Shown here: in pieces, positions 28,601-37,538 of the stretch
Position numbering within the stretch: position 1 is the stretch's first letter
Layout: every line of letters starts with the position of its first letter
NCBI GenBank assembly: GCA_002293065.1
Contig: DBCN01000064.1
Coordinates: 1-46,754, forward strand
From: Opitutia bacterium UBA957
GTDB lineage: Bacteria; Verrucomicrobiota; Verrucomicrobiia; Opitutales; UBA953
Direction of reading: 5' to 3'
DNA length: 46,754 bases
The notes under the pieces: generated by a model
What the model saw: the letters and a program-made list of their open reading frames with translations, nothing else
Database searches by the model: none
What the model was told of the DNA's origin: nothing
Position numbers and translations under genes: made by a program

Positions 28601-28749
28601 CCTACGCGGCCGACCTCCCCGCGGCGAAGAAGCTCCTCGCCAACGGTCAAAGCGCCGTACCGACCGATTTGGACCCGGCGCAACTGGCCGCCTGGACCGT
28701 CACCGCCAACGTCCTCCTCAACCTCGACGAAACCGTCACCCGCGAATGA
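25609..28749 (+). CDS. Cytochrome c / DUF1549 / DUF1553 (PSD1) protein 3
   Basis: A 1046-residue protein with signal peptide MRVRRSALVVLLAAASAVLA. PSCyt1 motif: C38-YA-C41-H42. DUF1549 carries C324-CR-C327-H328-DHKYDP. The central insert (about 380-640) starts with a coiled-coil-like helix (ARLAEVEKAIAEAELAVKAA) and continues with a beta-rich, possibly carbohydrate-binding segment containing YTITAPIPAGELTGLLLEV. A basic linker KGAKKARPARAKTG lies within it. DUF1553 follows (about 735-1000), ending LLNLDETVTRE. Its stop overlaps the next start (ATGA). The insert differs from those in proteins 1 and 2. Confidence 0.9.
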   Translation: MRVRRSALVVLLAAASAVLAEDRVEFNRDIRPIFSDTCYACHGPDEAKMKGKLRLDSLEAARRGGKSGDPAIVPGHPERSEVMKRLLTTDADDHMPPAEFHKVLSKEQIDLVARWIKEGAVYQGHWAFQTPKKPAVPAIPAGGNAIDGFVAQARSAKGLSGTPEAPRTTLLRRAALDLTGLPPSEADLAAFLADTSPDAWSKALDRLLASPHYGERMAAQWLDFARYADSNGFQSDTTRTMWPWRDWVIRAYNSNKPFDAFTIEQLAGDLLPNPTEDQIVATGFNRNHRLNGEGGRIVAEWAVETVIDRVETTGSTWMALTMNCCRCHDHKYDPISQKEFFQFFAYFNSNDETGVLGEFGGSASTRMGGNTPPTYTFATPAAKARLAEVEKAIAEAELAVKAASKNVATAQSAWERKLRQGFAGKTATWSALGAAQAVSNGGATLKQQPDGSWLVGGKNPDKDVYTITAPIPAGELTGLLLEVMPDASLPTQSLGRAPNGNFVLSGVDAILTLANGKKVELDFVDAQADFSQDGWPIKSLVEGGAATKGAKKARPARAKTGTGWAIGGNAAENRVPRKGLFMLMPTAVPPGATLTIALRCETLPNHNVGRFRLSTTGLPASLVSLKDTPQATELRALILKDAATRTVDERKALAKAFADSPEHPKRSADAQLAGLRNTKSTLPGIIDVMVMKELAKPKDAFLLDRGEYDKPTVKVERKLPAALPPLPAGEPNNRLGFARWLVSGQHPLTARVWVNRAWENFFGTGLVKTSENFGSQAEWPSHPELLDWLAVDFAENGWDMKRLQKLILMSQAYRQSTVVTPEKLEKDPENRWISRGPRFRLPAETIRDQALAVSGLLVPKVGGVSVKPYMPEAVWDETSVYGDMRNYKADTGEGLYRRSLYTIWKRTAAPPSMLLFDSATREVCTVKRFRSNTPMQALSLLNEVTFVEASRKLAELTLRQPGTIDQRLAWAFQRVTCRPGTPAELTVLRKGLDRRLTAYAADLPAAKKLLANGQSAVPTDLDPAQLAAWTVTANVLLNLDETVTRE

Positions 28750-30212
28750 ACTGCAACGACCGTGACTTCCTCGGCCTCGACGAGGCCACCCGGCTGGCTC
28801 TCTCCCGCCGCACCTTCCTGAAAAAATCCGCGGGCGGCATCGGCCTCGCCGCCCTCGGCTCGATCCTCGCCCCCTCCGCCTTTGCCGGAAAACCGGAAGC
28901 AACGGGCTTCCCCAACTTCAAGCCCAAGGCCAAGAAGATCATCTACCTGTTCCAATCGGGTGCCCCGTCGCAGATGGACCTCTTCGACCCCAAGCCGGGG
29001 ATGGACAAATTCCGGGCGCAGGACCTGCCGGCCTCCATCCGCCAAGGACAGCGCCTGACCACGATGACCTCGGGCCAGAAGAGCTTCCCCGTCGCCCCTT
29101 CGATCTTCAAATTCAAGCAACACGGTCAGTCGGGCATGTGGTTCAGCGAGGTCCTGCCACACATTGCCGGCAAGGCCGACGAATGGTGCATGGTCCGCTC
29201 GATGTACACCGAAGCCATCAACCATGACCCCGCCATCACCTTCATGCAGACCGGCAGCCAGTTGGCCGGTCGTCCGTCCATCGGCTCATGGGCCAGCTAC
29301 GGACTCGGCAGCGAGAACGACAACCTCCCGAACTACGTCGTGATGTCGTCCTTCGGCAGTGGCCGACCCGACGACCAACCGCTCTACGACCGCCTCTGGG
29401 GCGCGGGCTTCCTGCCCTCGAAGCACCAAGGCGTGAAGCTGCGCAACAAAGGCGAGCGCGTGCTTTACCTCAAGGACCCCGAAGGCATGAGCCGCGACAT
29501 TCGCCGCGAATCCCTGGATGAGATTTCGGCGCTCAATCAGCAGCGCCACGGCGTGCTTGGCGACCCGGAGATCCAGACCCGCATCGCCCAGTATGAACTC
29601 GCGTTCCGCATGCAGACCAGCGTGCCGGACCTGCTCGACTTCTCCAAGGAACCGCAGCACGTGCTCGACCTCTATGGTCCGGACGTCAAACGCCCCGGTT
29701 CCTACGCCTCCAACTGCCTGCTCGCCCGCCGGCTCTGCGAACGCGATGTCCGTTTCGTGCAGCTCTTCCACATGGGCTGGGACCACCATGGCGGTCTGCC
29801 GAAAGCCCTGCGAGGCCAGTGCAACGACACGGACCAAGCGACCGCGGGGCTGCTCACCGACCTCAAGCAGCGCGGGTTGCTCGACGACACGCTCATCGTC
29901 TGGGGCGGGGAATTCGGCCGCACCATCTACTCGCAAGGCGCCCTGACCGAGACCAACTACGGCCGCGACCACCATCCCCGTTGCTTCACGGTCCTCATGG
30001 CCGGCGCCGGGGTGAAGAAAGGCCACGTCATGGGTGAGACCGATGACTTCTGCTACAACATCGTCAAGGACCCCGTCCACGTGCACGACCTCAACGCGAC
30101 CATCATGCACCTCATGGGCGTGGAGCATACGCGCCTGACGTACCGCTACCAAGGCCGCGACTTCCGTCTGACGGATATCCACGGGGAGTTGATGAAGCAG
30201 GTCTTAGCCTGA
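28746..30212 (+). CDS. Tat-exported DUF1501 protein 3
   Basis: A 488-residue protein whose ATG overlaps the TGA of PSD1 protein 3 by four bases, so translation is coupled. The Tat signal is SRRTFLKK (20-27) with GGIGLAALGSILAPSAFA. Family segments include IYLFQSGAPSQMDLFDPKP, VQLFHMGWDHHGG and WGGEFGRTI, then GRDHHPRCF. Compared with proteins 1 and 2, the N-terminal region ahead of the RR motif is longer (about 20 residues) and 'AGGPSH' becomes 'SGAPSQ', so a His is lost at that position. It ends just before a 14-bp inverted repeat. Confidence 0.9.
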   Translation: MNCNDRDFLGLDEATRLALSRRTFLKKSAGGIGLAALGSILAPSAFAGKPEATGFPNFKPKAKKIIYLFQSGAPSQMDLFDPKPGMDKFRAQDLPASIRQGQRLTTMTSGQKSFPVAPSIFKFKQHGQSGMWFSEVLPHIAGKADEWCMVRSMYTEAINHDPAITFMQTGSQLAGRPSIGSWASYGLGSENDNLPNYVVMSSFGSGRPDDQPLYDRLWGAGFLPSKHQGVKLRNKGERVLYLKDPEGMSRDIRRESLDEISALNQQRHGVLGDPEIQTRIAQYELAFRMQTSVPDLLDFSKEPQHVLDLYGPDVKRPGSYASNCLLARRLCERDVRFVQLFHMGWDHHGGLPKALRGQCNDTDQATAGLLTDLKQRGLLDDTLIVWGGEFGRTIYSQGALTETNYGRDHHPRCFTVLMAGAGVKKGHVMGETDDFCYNIVKDPVHVHDLNATIMHLMGVEHTRLTYRYQGRDFRLTDIHGELMKQVLA

Positions 30213-30213
30213 T

Positions 30214-30324
30214 CGGTTGATTGGTTGGAGGGTTGATTCGTTGAATGGTGGGTAATGCAGGAGCGATGCTGTCAGCAGAGGCATCGTGCCCGGCCTCCCC
30301 TTACTCAATTCAACCAATCAACCG
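30214..30324. repeat. 14-bp perfect inverted repeat with an extra half copy and inner hairpin
   Basis: CGGTTGATTGGTTG (30214-30227) and its exact reverse complement (30311-30324) flank the gap between convergent genes. A further copy GGTTGATTCGTTGAATGG (30231-30248) matches the inverted copy at 30307-30324 in 16 of 18 bases. Between them CGATGC (30264-30269) pairs with GCATCG (30281-30286). The element could end transcription from both sides or be a member of a dispersed repeat family. There is no T-run of classical type. Confidence 0.65.
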
Positions 30325-30353
30325 GCACTCAATGCTCCGAACTCCGCCCAACC

Positions 30354-31826
30354 TCACTTCCCCATCTGTTGACGGTACAGCACCTTGTATGGGTTTTCCG
30401 TGGGGCCCTTGATGCCTTCGTTGACCATCAGCGGTCGGCATTCCTTCCACCAGGCATCATGCTTGGCGACGAGTTCGCCCACGACCTGCGGGTGCTGCGC
30501 GGCGACATCGGTGGTCTCACCGTAGTCGACGCCGAGGTCGAAGAGCTGCCAGTTCGGGCGGACGGGCGCTGACCCAGCCGACTCGCCTTTCGCGGCGGCC
30601 TTGGCCTTGCCTTTGCCGGTGTTTGCTCCGTTGCCGGCGGAGACAAGGTGCCAACGGGAGGTGCGGACGCTCGTCTGGACATACCGGCCGACTTCCGGGT
30701 CGCTGCCGTTCCAGCGCCCGACGTGCGTGAAGAGCGTGCGATCAGGCCAAGCCACCTCCTGGCCCGGCTTGGCGGTCAACAAAGGGACGAGGCTGCGGCC
30801 TTCCAGCTGGGCCTGCATGGTCGAGGAGGCCGCGGCACCGGTGAGTTCGAGGATCGTGGGGGCGAAGTCGATGTGCGCGGCGAGGGCCTTGACGTCCGTC
30901 GGCTGGAACCGTCCGGGCAGGCGCCAGAAGGAAATCGCCCGGATGCCGCCCATGAAAGGGGTGCCCTTCTGGGCCCGCATGCCAGCATTGAAGACCTTGG
31001 TGCCGGCGGTGCCGCCGTTGTCGTTCATGAAGACGACCAATGTGTCCTTCGCGATGCCAAGGGCCTCGAGCTTGGCGAGGATCTTGCCGACGTTCTGGTC
31101 GATATTATGGAGCATCCCGAAGAAGTTTTCGGTGTCCTTGCCGAGTCCCTTGCCTTCATAAAGGGCCGCATCCTCCGGCCGCGCGTTGTAAGGTGCATGC
31201 GGGGCGTTGGTGGCCACCCATGCCAAGAAAGGACGCTTGGCCGCGGCCTCACCTTCGATCCACTTGGTGGCCTGCGCGAAGAACTCGTCGGTGCAATACC
31301 CCTCGGTCTTCACGAACTTGCCGTTATGCAGCAGGGTCGGCCCGAAGTAGGAATTCTTGGGTACATCGCCGCAGCTGCCGGGGTAGCTCTGGCCGATCCC
31401 GCCCGCGCCATGGATGTAGACCTCGTCGAAACCGCGCTTGTTCGGCTGGTACTCCGCCTCGTCGCCGAGATGCCATTTGCCGAAGATGCCGGTGCGGTAG
31501 CCGGCCTTTTGCAGCTGCTCGGCCAGGGTCGCCGCGCCGAGCGCCAGGCGCTCGCGCTCGAGGATGGTGTGGGTGATGCCGTTCTTGAACTCATGCCGCC
31601 CGGTCAGCAGCGCGCTACGCGTGGGGGCGCAGGTCGGCGAGACCTGGAAATCCGTGAAGCGGACGCTTTCGGAGCGGAGCCGGTCGAGGTGCGGGGTCTT
31701 GAGCACCGGGTTGCCGTGCGCGCCCACGTCTCCGTAGCCTTGGTCGTCCGTCAGGATGAAGAGGATGTTCGGGCGATCGGCGGAGTGGACGACGAACGGG
31801 AGCAGCAGGCAGGCAAGGAAGCGCAT
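30354..31826 (-). CDS. Exported arylsulfatase-family protein
   Basis: A 490-residue protein with a short signal peptide (MRFLACLLLPFVVHSA). The sulfatase N-terminal domain begins DRPNILFILTDDQGYGD (metal-binding D27 and D28). The modification motif is C66-APTR70 (CxPxR), so Cys66 should become formylglycine. GKWHLG is also present. Calcium-dependent sulfate ester hydrolysis is expected, on a polysaccharide or small sulfate ester in the periplasm. No formylglycine-generating enzyme is encoded nearby. The gene converges with DUF1501 protein 3 and closes the accessory block. It is the only sulfatase in the window. Confidence 0.9.
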   Translation of the reverse strand: MRFLACLLLPFVVHSADRPNILFILTDDQGYGDVGAHGNPVLKTPHLDRLRSESVRFTDFQVSPTCAPTRSALLTGRHEFKNGITHTILERERLALGAATLAEQLQKAGYRTGIFGKWHLGDEAEYQPNKRGFDEVYIHGAGGIGQSYPGSCGDVPKNSYFGPTLLHNGKFVKTEGYCTDEFFAQATKWIEGEAAAKRPFLAWVATNAPHAPYNARPEDAALYEGKGLGKDTENFFGMLHNIDQNVGKILAKLEALGIAKDTLVVFMNDNGGTAGTKVFNAGMRAQKGTPFMGGIRAISFWRLPGRFQPTDVKALAAHIDFAPTILELTGAAASSTMQAQLEGRSLVPLLTAKPGQEVAWPDRTLFTHVGRWNGSDPEVGRYVQTSVRTSRWHLVSAGNGANTGKGKAKAAAKGESAGSAPVRPNWQLFDLGVDYGETTDVAAQHPQVVGELVAKHDAWWKECRPLMVNEGIKGPTENPYKVLYRQQMGK

Positions 31827-32101
31827 CGGGGTGATCCCAAATTAGTCAGCCCCGGGGGCGATTCCAGAACGAACTACCCCCTTTCCGCGCCATCGATGAC
31901 CCCGCGTGGAGTGAGCCCGGCGGCGGGCGGCCGCCCCTCGCGTTCGCTCGTATCGACCGGCCTTCCCGGGCCTCTTTTGTCGCTTGACCGTCCTTTTCAT
32001 GACCGCCGCTGACGATCCCGTCGCGGCGATAATGAGCCCCGGCACCTATACTTATACAAAATATGGCGGATTGAAACCGGCGGCGCCGCCGCCAGACTGG
32101 C
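31827..32101. other. Intergenic region with GC palindromes and an AT-rich promoter-like island
   Basis: No convincing gene lies in this 275-bp stretch between divergent genes. It has two perfect 12-bp palindromes, GGGCGGCCGCCC (31925-31936) and GGCGGCGCCGCC (32079-32090). A short AT-rich island (ACCTATACTTATACAAAATA, 32045-32064) contains TATACT, the best -10 candidate for the membrane protein gene; no matching -35 is evident. Confidence 0.4.
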
Positions 32102-32506
32102 ATGACCATGGAAAACAACTACGCCGTGACCGATCCGCTCAGCTTCATCGAATACGGCATCTACTTCGTCGTCGCCCTCGCCATCACGATCTGGGTCGGC
32201 CGGACCCTCTTCCGCAGCGGCCGCGCCTTCCTCGTCGACGCCTTCCACGGCAACGCGGCCATGGCCGACTCGGTCAACAACCTCCTGATCATCGGTTTCT
32301 ACCTGGTGAACTTCGGCTTCATGCTGCTCTTCCTCTCGACCGGCACGCCGCCCACGCGTGGCCTCACCGTCGCCGAGCACCTCAGCTGGAAGTTGGGCAT
32401 CGTCGTCATCGTCCTCGGCGTGATGCACCTGATCAACCTCATCGTCCTGAACGGCCTGCGCAACCGCGGCCTGAACAGCACGCCGCCGCCCATCCATAAG
32501 GCCTAA
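32102..32506 (+). CDS. Small membrane protein with three predicted helices
   Basis: A 134-residue protein. Three hydrophobic segments are visible: about 15-34 (EYGIYFVVALAITIWVG), about 60-80 (NLLIIGFYLVNFGFMLLFL) and about 100-120 (LGIVVIVLGVMHLINLIVL). The loop after the first helix is basic. A second ATG six bases downstream (32108) is equally possible as the start. I do not recognise the family; it could be a channel- or transporter-associated subunit, but nothing shows that. Its stop codon physically overlaps the stop of the convergent methyltransferase gene. Confidence 0.75.
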   Translation: MTMENNYAVTDPLSFIEYGIYFVVALAITIWVGRTLFRSGRAFLVDAFHGNAAMADSVNNLLIIGFYLVNFGFMLLFLSTGTPPTRGLTVAEHLSWKLGIVVIVLGVMHLINLIVLNGLRNRGLNSTPPPIHKA

Positions 32507-33312
32507 GCGTTCGGCCGCTTTCGTAAGACGAAACTCCGGTAGCTGAGTTCCCCGCTCAAGGCGTCGCGGTGCAGCCGCGAACCCTTGACGCCGTCGAAGT
32601 CGAGCCCCAGCCGGTGCAGGAACCACGGGAAACACGTCCGGATCATCTCCGTGTAGCGCGGGGTGTTCAGTTCCATGCCGCGCACGACCTCGGGATTGAT
32701 GAGGCGCATCCGCTCGAGACGTAGATGCGGATGGTGCGCCAGGTCAGCCACCCAAGCAGCCACCTGCGAAGGATAGCGGAGGTCGGCATGGACCAGGCGC
32801 CCCCCCGGCTTGAGCACGCGGGCGGCTTCATCCAAGAATTTACGGAAATCGGGGTAGCAGTGTGATGCCTCGACATTGACGACGACATCGAACGAACCAT
32901 CCGGAAAAGGCAGCGCCATCGCATCGCCGTGGACAAACCGCAGGTTGGCCAGCGGATGGCGGCCTTGGCAGTGGCGAATGCCCTCGGGATTGAGGTCCAG
33001 GCCCACGTATTCCGCCGGCCCGAAGGTCCGCGTCAGGTAAGATGCCCCGCCCCCATGGCCACAACTGACCTCGAGAACGCGGGCGCCCGACAAACCGGCC
33101 TTCGCCGCGACGTGGTGGTAGAGCTGGATGTTCGCACGGAACGGCTCGTCGGCCGGCGCCAAGGGAATACCCAGCGGCGGAGATGCCTCAAAAGCGTAGT
33201 TGAGGAAATCGATGCCTTGGTTCCGCACCCGCCGGGTGAAGAACGGATACCACCAGCGCCACAGCGCTTGCCGCAGCGCGGGCCGGCCGAGGATCTCTTC
33301 GATCAGCGCCAT
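32503..33312 (-). CDS. Class I SAM-dependent methyltransferase
   Basis: A 269-residue protein from the ATG at 33312. An open frame extends to 33681 but has no methyltransferase-like sequence and overlaps the SMUG1 gene throughout, so I exclude it. SAM-binding motif I is VLEVSCGHGGGASY, with the acidic residue in YVGLDLNPEG; later motifs are FVHGDAMALPFPDGSFD and LKPGGRLVHADLR. The family resembles small-molecule (lipid or polyketide type) methyltransferases. The acceptor is unknown. Its start codon lies inside the last codons of the uracil-DNA glycosylase gene (10-bp overlap), suggesting translational coupling. Confidence 0.85.
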   Translation of the reverse strand: MALIEEILGRPALRQALWRWWYPFFTRRVRNQGIDFLNYAFEASPPLGIPLAPADEPFRANIQLYHHVAAKAGLSGARVLEVSCGHGGGASYLTRTFGPAEYVGLDLNPEGIRHCQGRHPLANLRFVHGDAMALPFPDGSFDVVVNVEASHCYPDFRKFLDEAARVLKPGGRLVHADLRYPSQVAAWVADLAHHPHLRLERMRLINPEVVRGMELNTPRYTEMIRTCFPWFLHRLGLDFDGVKGSRLHRDALSGELSYRSFVLRKRPNA

Positions 33313-34031
33313 ACCCCTTGCTCCACCAAAGCTTTGGTTGCGGCCGCAGACCAGCCGCGGTTGGCGACGGGATTGGCCGGACTGGGATGCGGCACTTTCG
33401 CGTAGGTCACGAGCAAACCATCCAAAGCCTCGCGGGCCCGTTCCTCGGCATAGCCCCCGACGCCGACGACCGTCGTCACGCCGAGCGCCTCGACCATCGA
33501 CCGGAGGAGTTTGTCGCACGCCTTGTTCACGGGTGCCATCGCTTCCGCCGGCAATTCCTCCGGCACCACGTTGCGACCCAGCTTCGTGTTCTCCAAGAAA
33601 AGCAGCGGGCAATAGTTGTGCACCAAGTGCTCCGCGAAGAAACGTTCGGGCGTCCCGAACCGTTCCTGGAAGAGACCCCACAAGCGCCGACCGCTGACTT
33701 CCGAGCGGTGGCAGGCGAACCCCGTGACCTTTTTGCCGGGATGTTCGACCGGCGGACGCCCGACGGGCATCTCCAGGCCGAGCCAGTCGCGGACCGCGGC
33801 CACTTCGCCGAACGGGACGCCCGTCTGGGCCATGCCAAAAGGCCCCGGATTCATGCCCAAGAACAGCACCCGCCGGCCGCCGGCCGCGGCGTAGCGCCGC
33901 AGGTACGCCTCATGGGCATCCCAGGCGTAATCCAAAGGCCGGTAAACCAAGTCCGCCGGGGATGGGAAAGACAGCCCGGCGAGCGACTTCCGTAACGCAA
34001 GCGTCGCAGGGATGACTCGGGAGGCGGGCAT
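33303..34031 (-). CDS. SMUG1-type uracil-DNA glycosylase
   Basis: A 242-residue protein. Motif 1, GMNPGPFGMAQTGVPFGE (59-76), and motif 2, HPSPANPVANRGW (215-227), are those of single-strand-selective monofunctional uracil-DNA glycosylase (SMUG1, family 3) and not of Ung or MUG. Asn61 should activate water and His215 should stabilise the leaving uracil, by analogy with characterised members. It removes uracil and oxidised pyrimidines from DNA in base excision repair. SMUG1 is best known from animals and occurs in relatively few bacteria. The downstream methyltransferase gene overlaps its end. Confidence 0.9.
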   Translation of the reverse strand: MPASRVIPATLALRKSLAGLSFPSPADLVYRPLDYAWDAHEAYLRRYAAAGGRRVLFLGMNPGPFGMAQTGVPFGEVAAVRDWLGLEMPVGRPPVEHPGKKVTGFACHRSEVSGRRLWGLFQERFGTPERFFAEHLVHNYCPLLFLENTKLGRNVVPEELPAEAMAPVNKACDKLLRSMVEALGVTTVVGVGGYAEERAREALDGLLVTYAKVPHPSPANPVANRGWSAAATKALVEQGVWR

Positions 34032-34144
34032 GGCGACATCACAACCGCGTCCCAGCGACGGGTCGAGCCGGAAGGCGCCCGACTAGCCGGCGAGATTTCC
34101 CCTTGCGCTTCCGGCGGGGGGATAAAAAGTCCACGCCTACTCAC

Positions 34145-36103
<1,959 letters not shown>

Positions 36104-36106
36104 GCC

Positions 36107-36592
36107 TTAGGCCAAGATCAACTTCAGGCGCTTGAGCTCTTCGAGCGTCAGCGCCGGCGCTTCCCGCAGGTTCTCATACGAGTCCACGTGCGCGAGCCAG
36201 GCCCAGTGGTCGCCGCAATCCAGTCGCTCCATGAAACGGAGGCGGAGCGTGGCGATGGCGCCCTTCAAGCGATAGAGACCATCGGCGACATGTTCGACGT
36301 CGCCACCGAGCTGCGCGACCTTGTCGACGTTGTGGCCGGACTTCTTCCCCAGGAGCTTGATGTGGTTGGCTTGGTCCTGGGCGAGGTAGTTGAGCAAGCC
36401 GATGGGATTGGCCTCCAAGTTCTCCAGCGTCTTGGTGTCCTTGTAGATGCCGACGATGAAGCGCTTCGGCTTCATCGAAATCGGCGTCACGTAACTGCAG
36501 ATGTTGAGGTTGCCTTTGCCCTTCGCCGTCGTCGCGAGACTGTAAATGGGACCATCGACACGGTTCCAAGGTTTGACGCGAATGCCTGGCAT
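36107..36592 (-). CDS. Flavin reductase-like / FMN-binding split-barrel protein
   Basis: A 161-residue cytoplasmic protein. The pattern IYSLATTAKGKGNLNICSYV followed by PISMKPKRFIVGIYKDTKTLENL is that of the flavin-reductase-like split barrel: nucleotide-binding strands, then a 'KxTLxNL' helix. Expected to bind FMN and act in NAD(P)H-dependent flavin reduction or a related redox role. No partner monooxygenase is nearby. Start at 36592 gives the family's usual N-terminus (KPWNRVDGPIYSL). It converges with speA. Confidence 0.7.
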   Translation of the reverse strand: MPGIRVKPWNRVDGPIYSLATTAKGKGNLNICSYVTPISMKPKRFIVGIYKDTKTLENLEANPIGLLNYLAQDQANHIKLLGKKSGHNVDKVAQLGGDVEHVADGLYRLKGAIATLRLRFMERLDCGDHWAWLAHVDSYENLREAPALTLEELKRLKLILA

Positions 36593-36684
36593 GAGGGTTG
36601 GGGTAACCTTTAGTCAGCCCCCAGCGCCTTGGGTTCCCCTTTTTTTTCCTGTCCAACCGCCCCCCCCTGAAATAGAACCTCCGT

Positions 36685-37530
36685 ATGCCGTACCGCTTGC
36701 TTTTGCTTACGCTGGTTGCCCTTTCTTCCCCCCTGTGGGCGGCTTCCGGGGAGACCCTCGGCACGCTCAAGAAGGACGTACCCTACGTCGAAAACGGCCA
36801 TACCCGCCAAAAGCTGGACTTGCGGCTACCCGCCGACCCCAAGGGAGCGCCCGTGGTCCTCTGGATCCACGGCGGCGGCTGGATCGGGGGCGGCAAGGAA
36901 AACCCACCCATCGCCGCCCTGACCGCCCAAGGGTACGTGGTCGCGTCGATGAACTATCGTTACTCGACCCAAGCCCCCTTCCCCGCCCAGCTCGAGGATG
37001 CCCGCGCCGCCGTCCAGTGGCTGCGCTCCCATCAGACTGACTTCGGTTACGACGGGAAACGCATCGCTGCCTGGGGCCACTCGGCCGGCGGCACCATGGT
37101 TTCGCTCCTTGGCTCCCGCCAAGACAAGGGCACCGAGATCCAAGCGGTGGTGAACTTCAGCGGTCCGACCGACTTCGGTCTCATCATCAAGGACGCCATC
37201 GACGGTGGCTATGCCGATCGCCTCGACACGCCCATCAGCGTGGTGGCCCTGCTCCTCGGTGGGCCCGTCAAACAAAAGCTACCGCTCGGCCTCGAAGCCA
37301 GCCCCGTGACCCACGTGACCGCCCGATCCGCCCCGACGCTTCTGGTCTATGGCGCGAAAGACACGCTCGTCCCACCCGTACAAGGCACGAATCTCTTCAC
37401 GACCATGAAGAAAGCGGGGGCAACCGTCGAACTGATGTCGCTGCCCGTCACCGGCCACAACTCGGTGAATCGCGAGACCATCGCGCGCGCGCTCGCCTGG
37501 ACCGACCGGGCGTTGGGCGTGAAGCGTTGA
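36685..37530 (+). CDS. Exported alpha/beta hydrolase (BD-FAE-like esterase)
   Basis: A 281-residue protein with a signal peptide (MPYRLLLLTLVALSSPLWAA). Oxyanion motif HGGG (62-65), MNYRYS (89-94), nucleophile GHSAGG (Ser133), acid D226 in GAKDTLVPP and H258 in TGHNSV. This is the carboxylesterase/BD-FAE family, which often deacylates plant or algal polysaccharides. The upstream gap carries T8 (36640-36647) and C8 (36660-36667) homopolymers. The menH start follows 8 bp after its stop, so the pair are probably cotranscribed even though the products act in different compartments. Confidence 0.85.
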   Translation: MPYRLLLLTLVALSSPLWAASGETLGTLKKDVPYVENGHTRQKLDLRLPADPKGAPVVLWIHGGGWIGGGKENPPIAALTAQGYVVASMNYRYSTQAPFPAQLEDARAAVQWLRSHQTDFGYDGKRIAAWGHSAGGTMVSLLGSRQDKGTEIQAVVNFSGPTDFGLIIKDAIDGGYADRLDTPISVVALLLGGPVKQKLPLGLEASPVTHVTARSAPTLLVYGAKDTLVPPVQGTNLFTTMKKAGATVELMSLPVTGHNSVNRETIARALAWTDRALGVKR

Positions 37531-37538
37531 GCGGAAAG

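Noticed and set aside
33313..33681. N-terminal extension of the methyltransferase
   Set aside because: The added 123 residues are Arg/Gly-rich, entirely within the SMUG1 gene in another frame, and the methyltransferase homology begins at the ATG at 33312.
36614..36647. CCCA/TGGG mini-hairpin followed by T8 as a + strand terminator
   Set aside because: The stem is only four base pairs and no + strand gene ends nearby; the preceding gene is on the minus strand.
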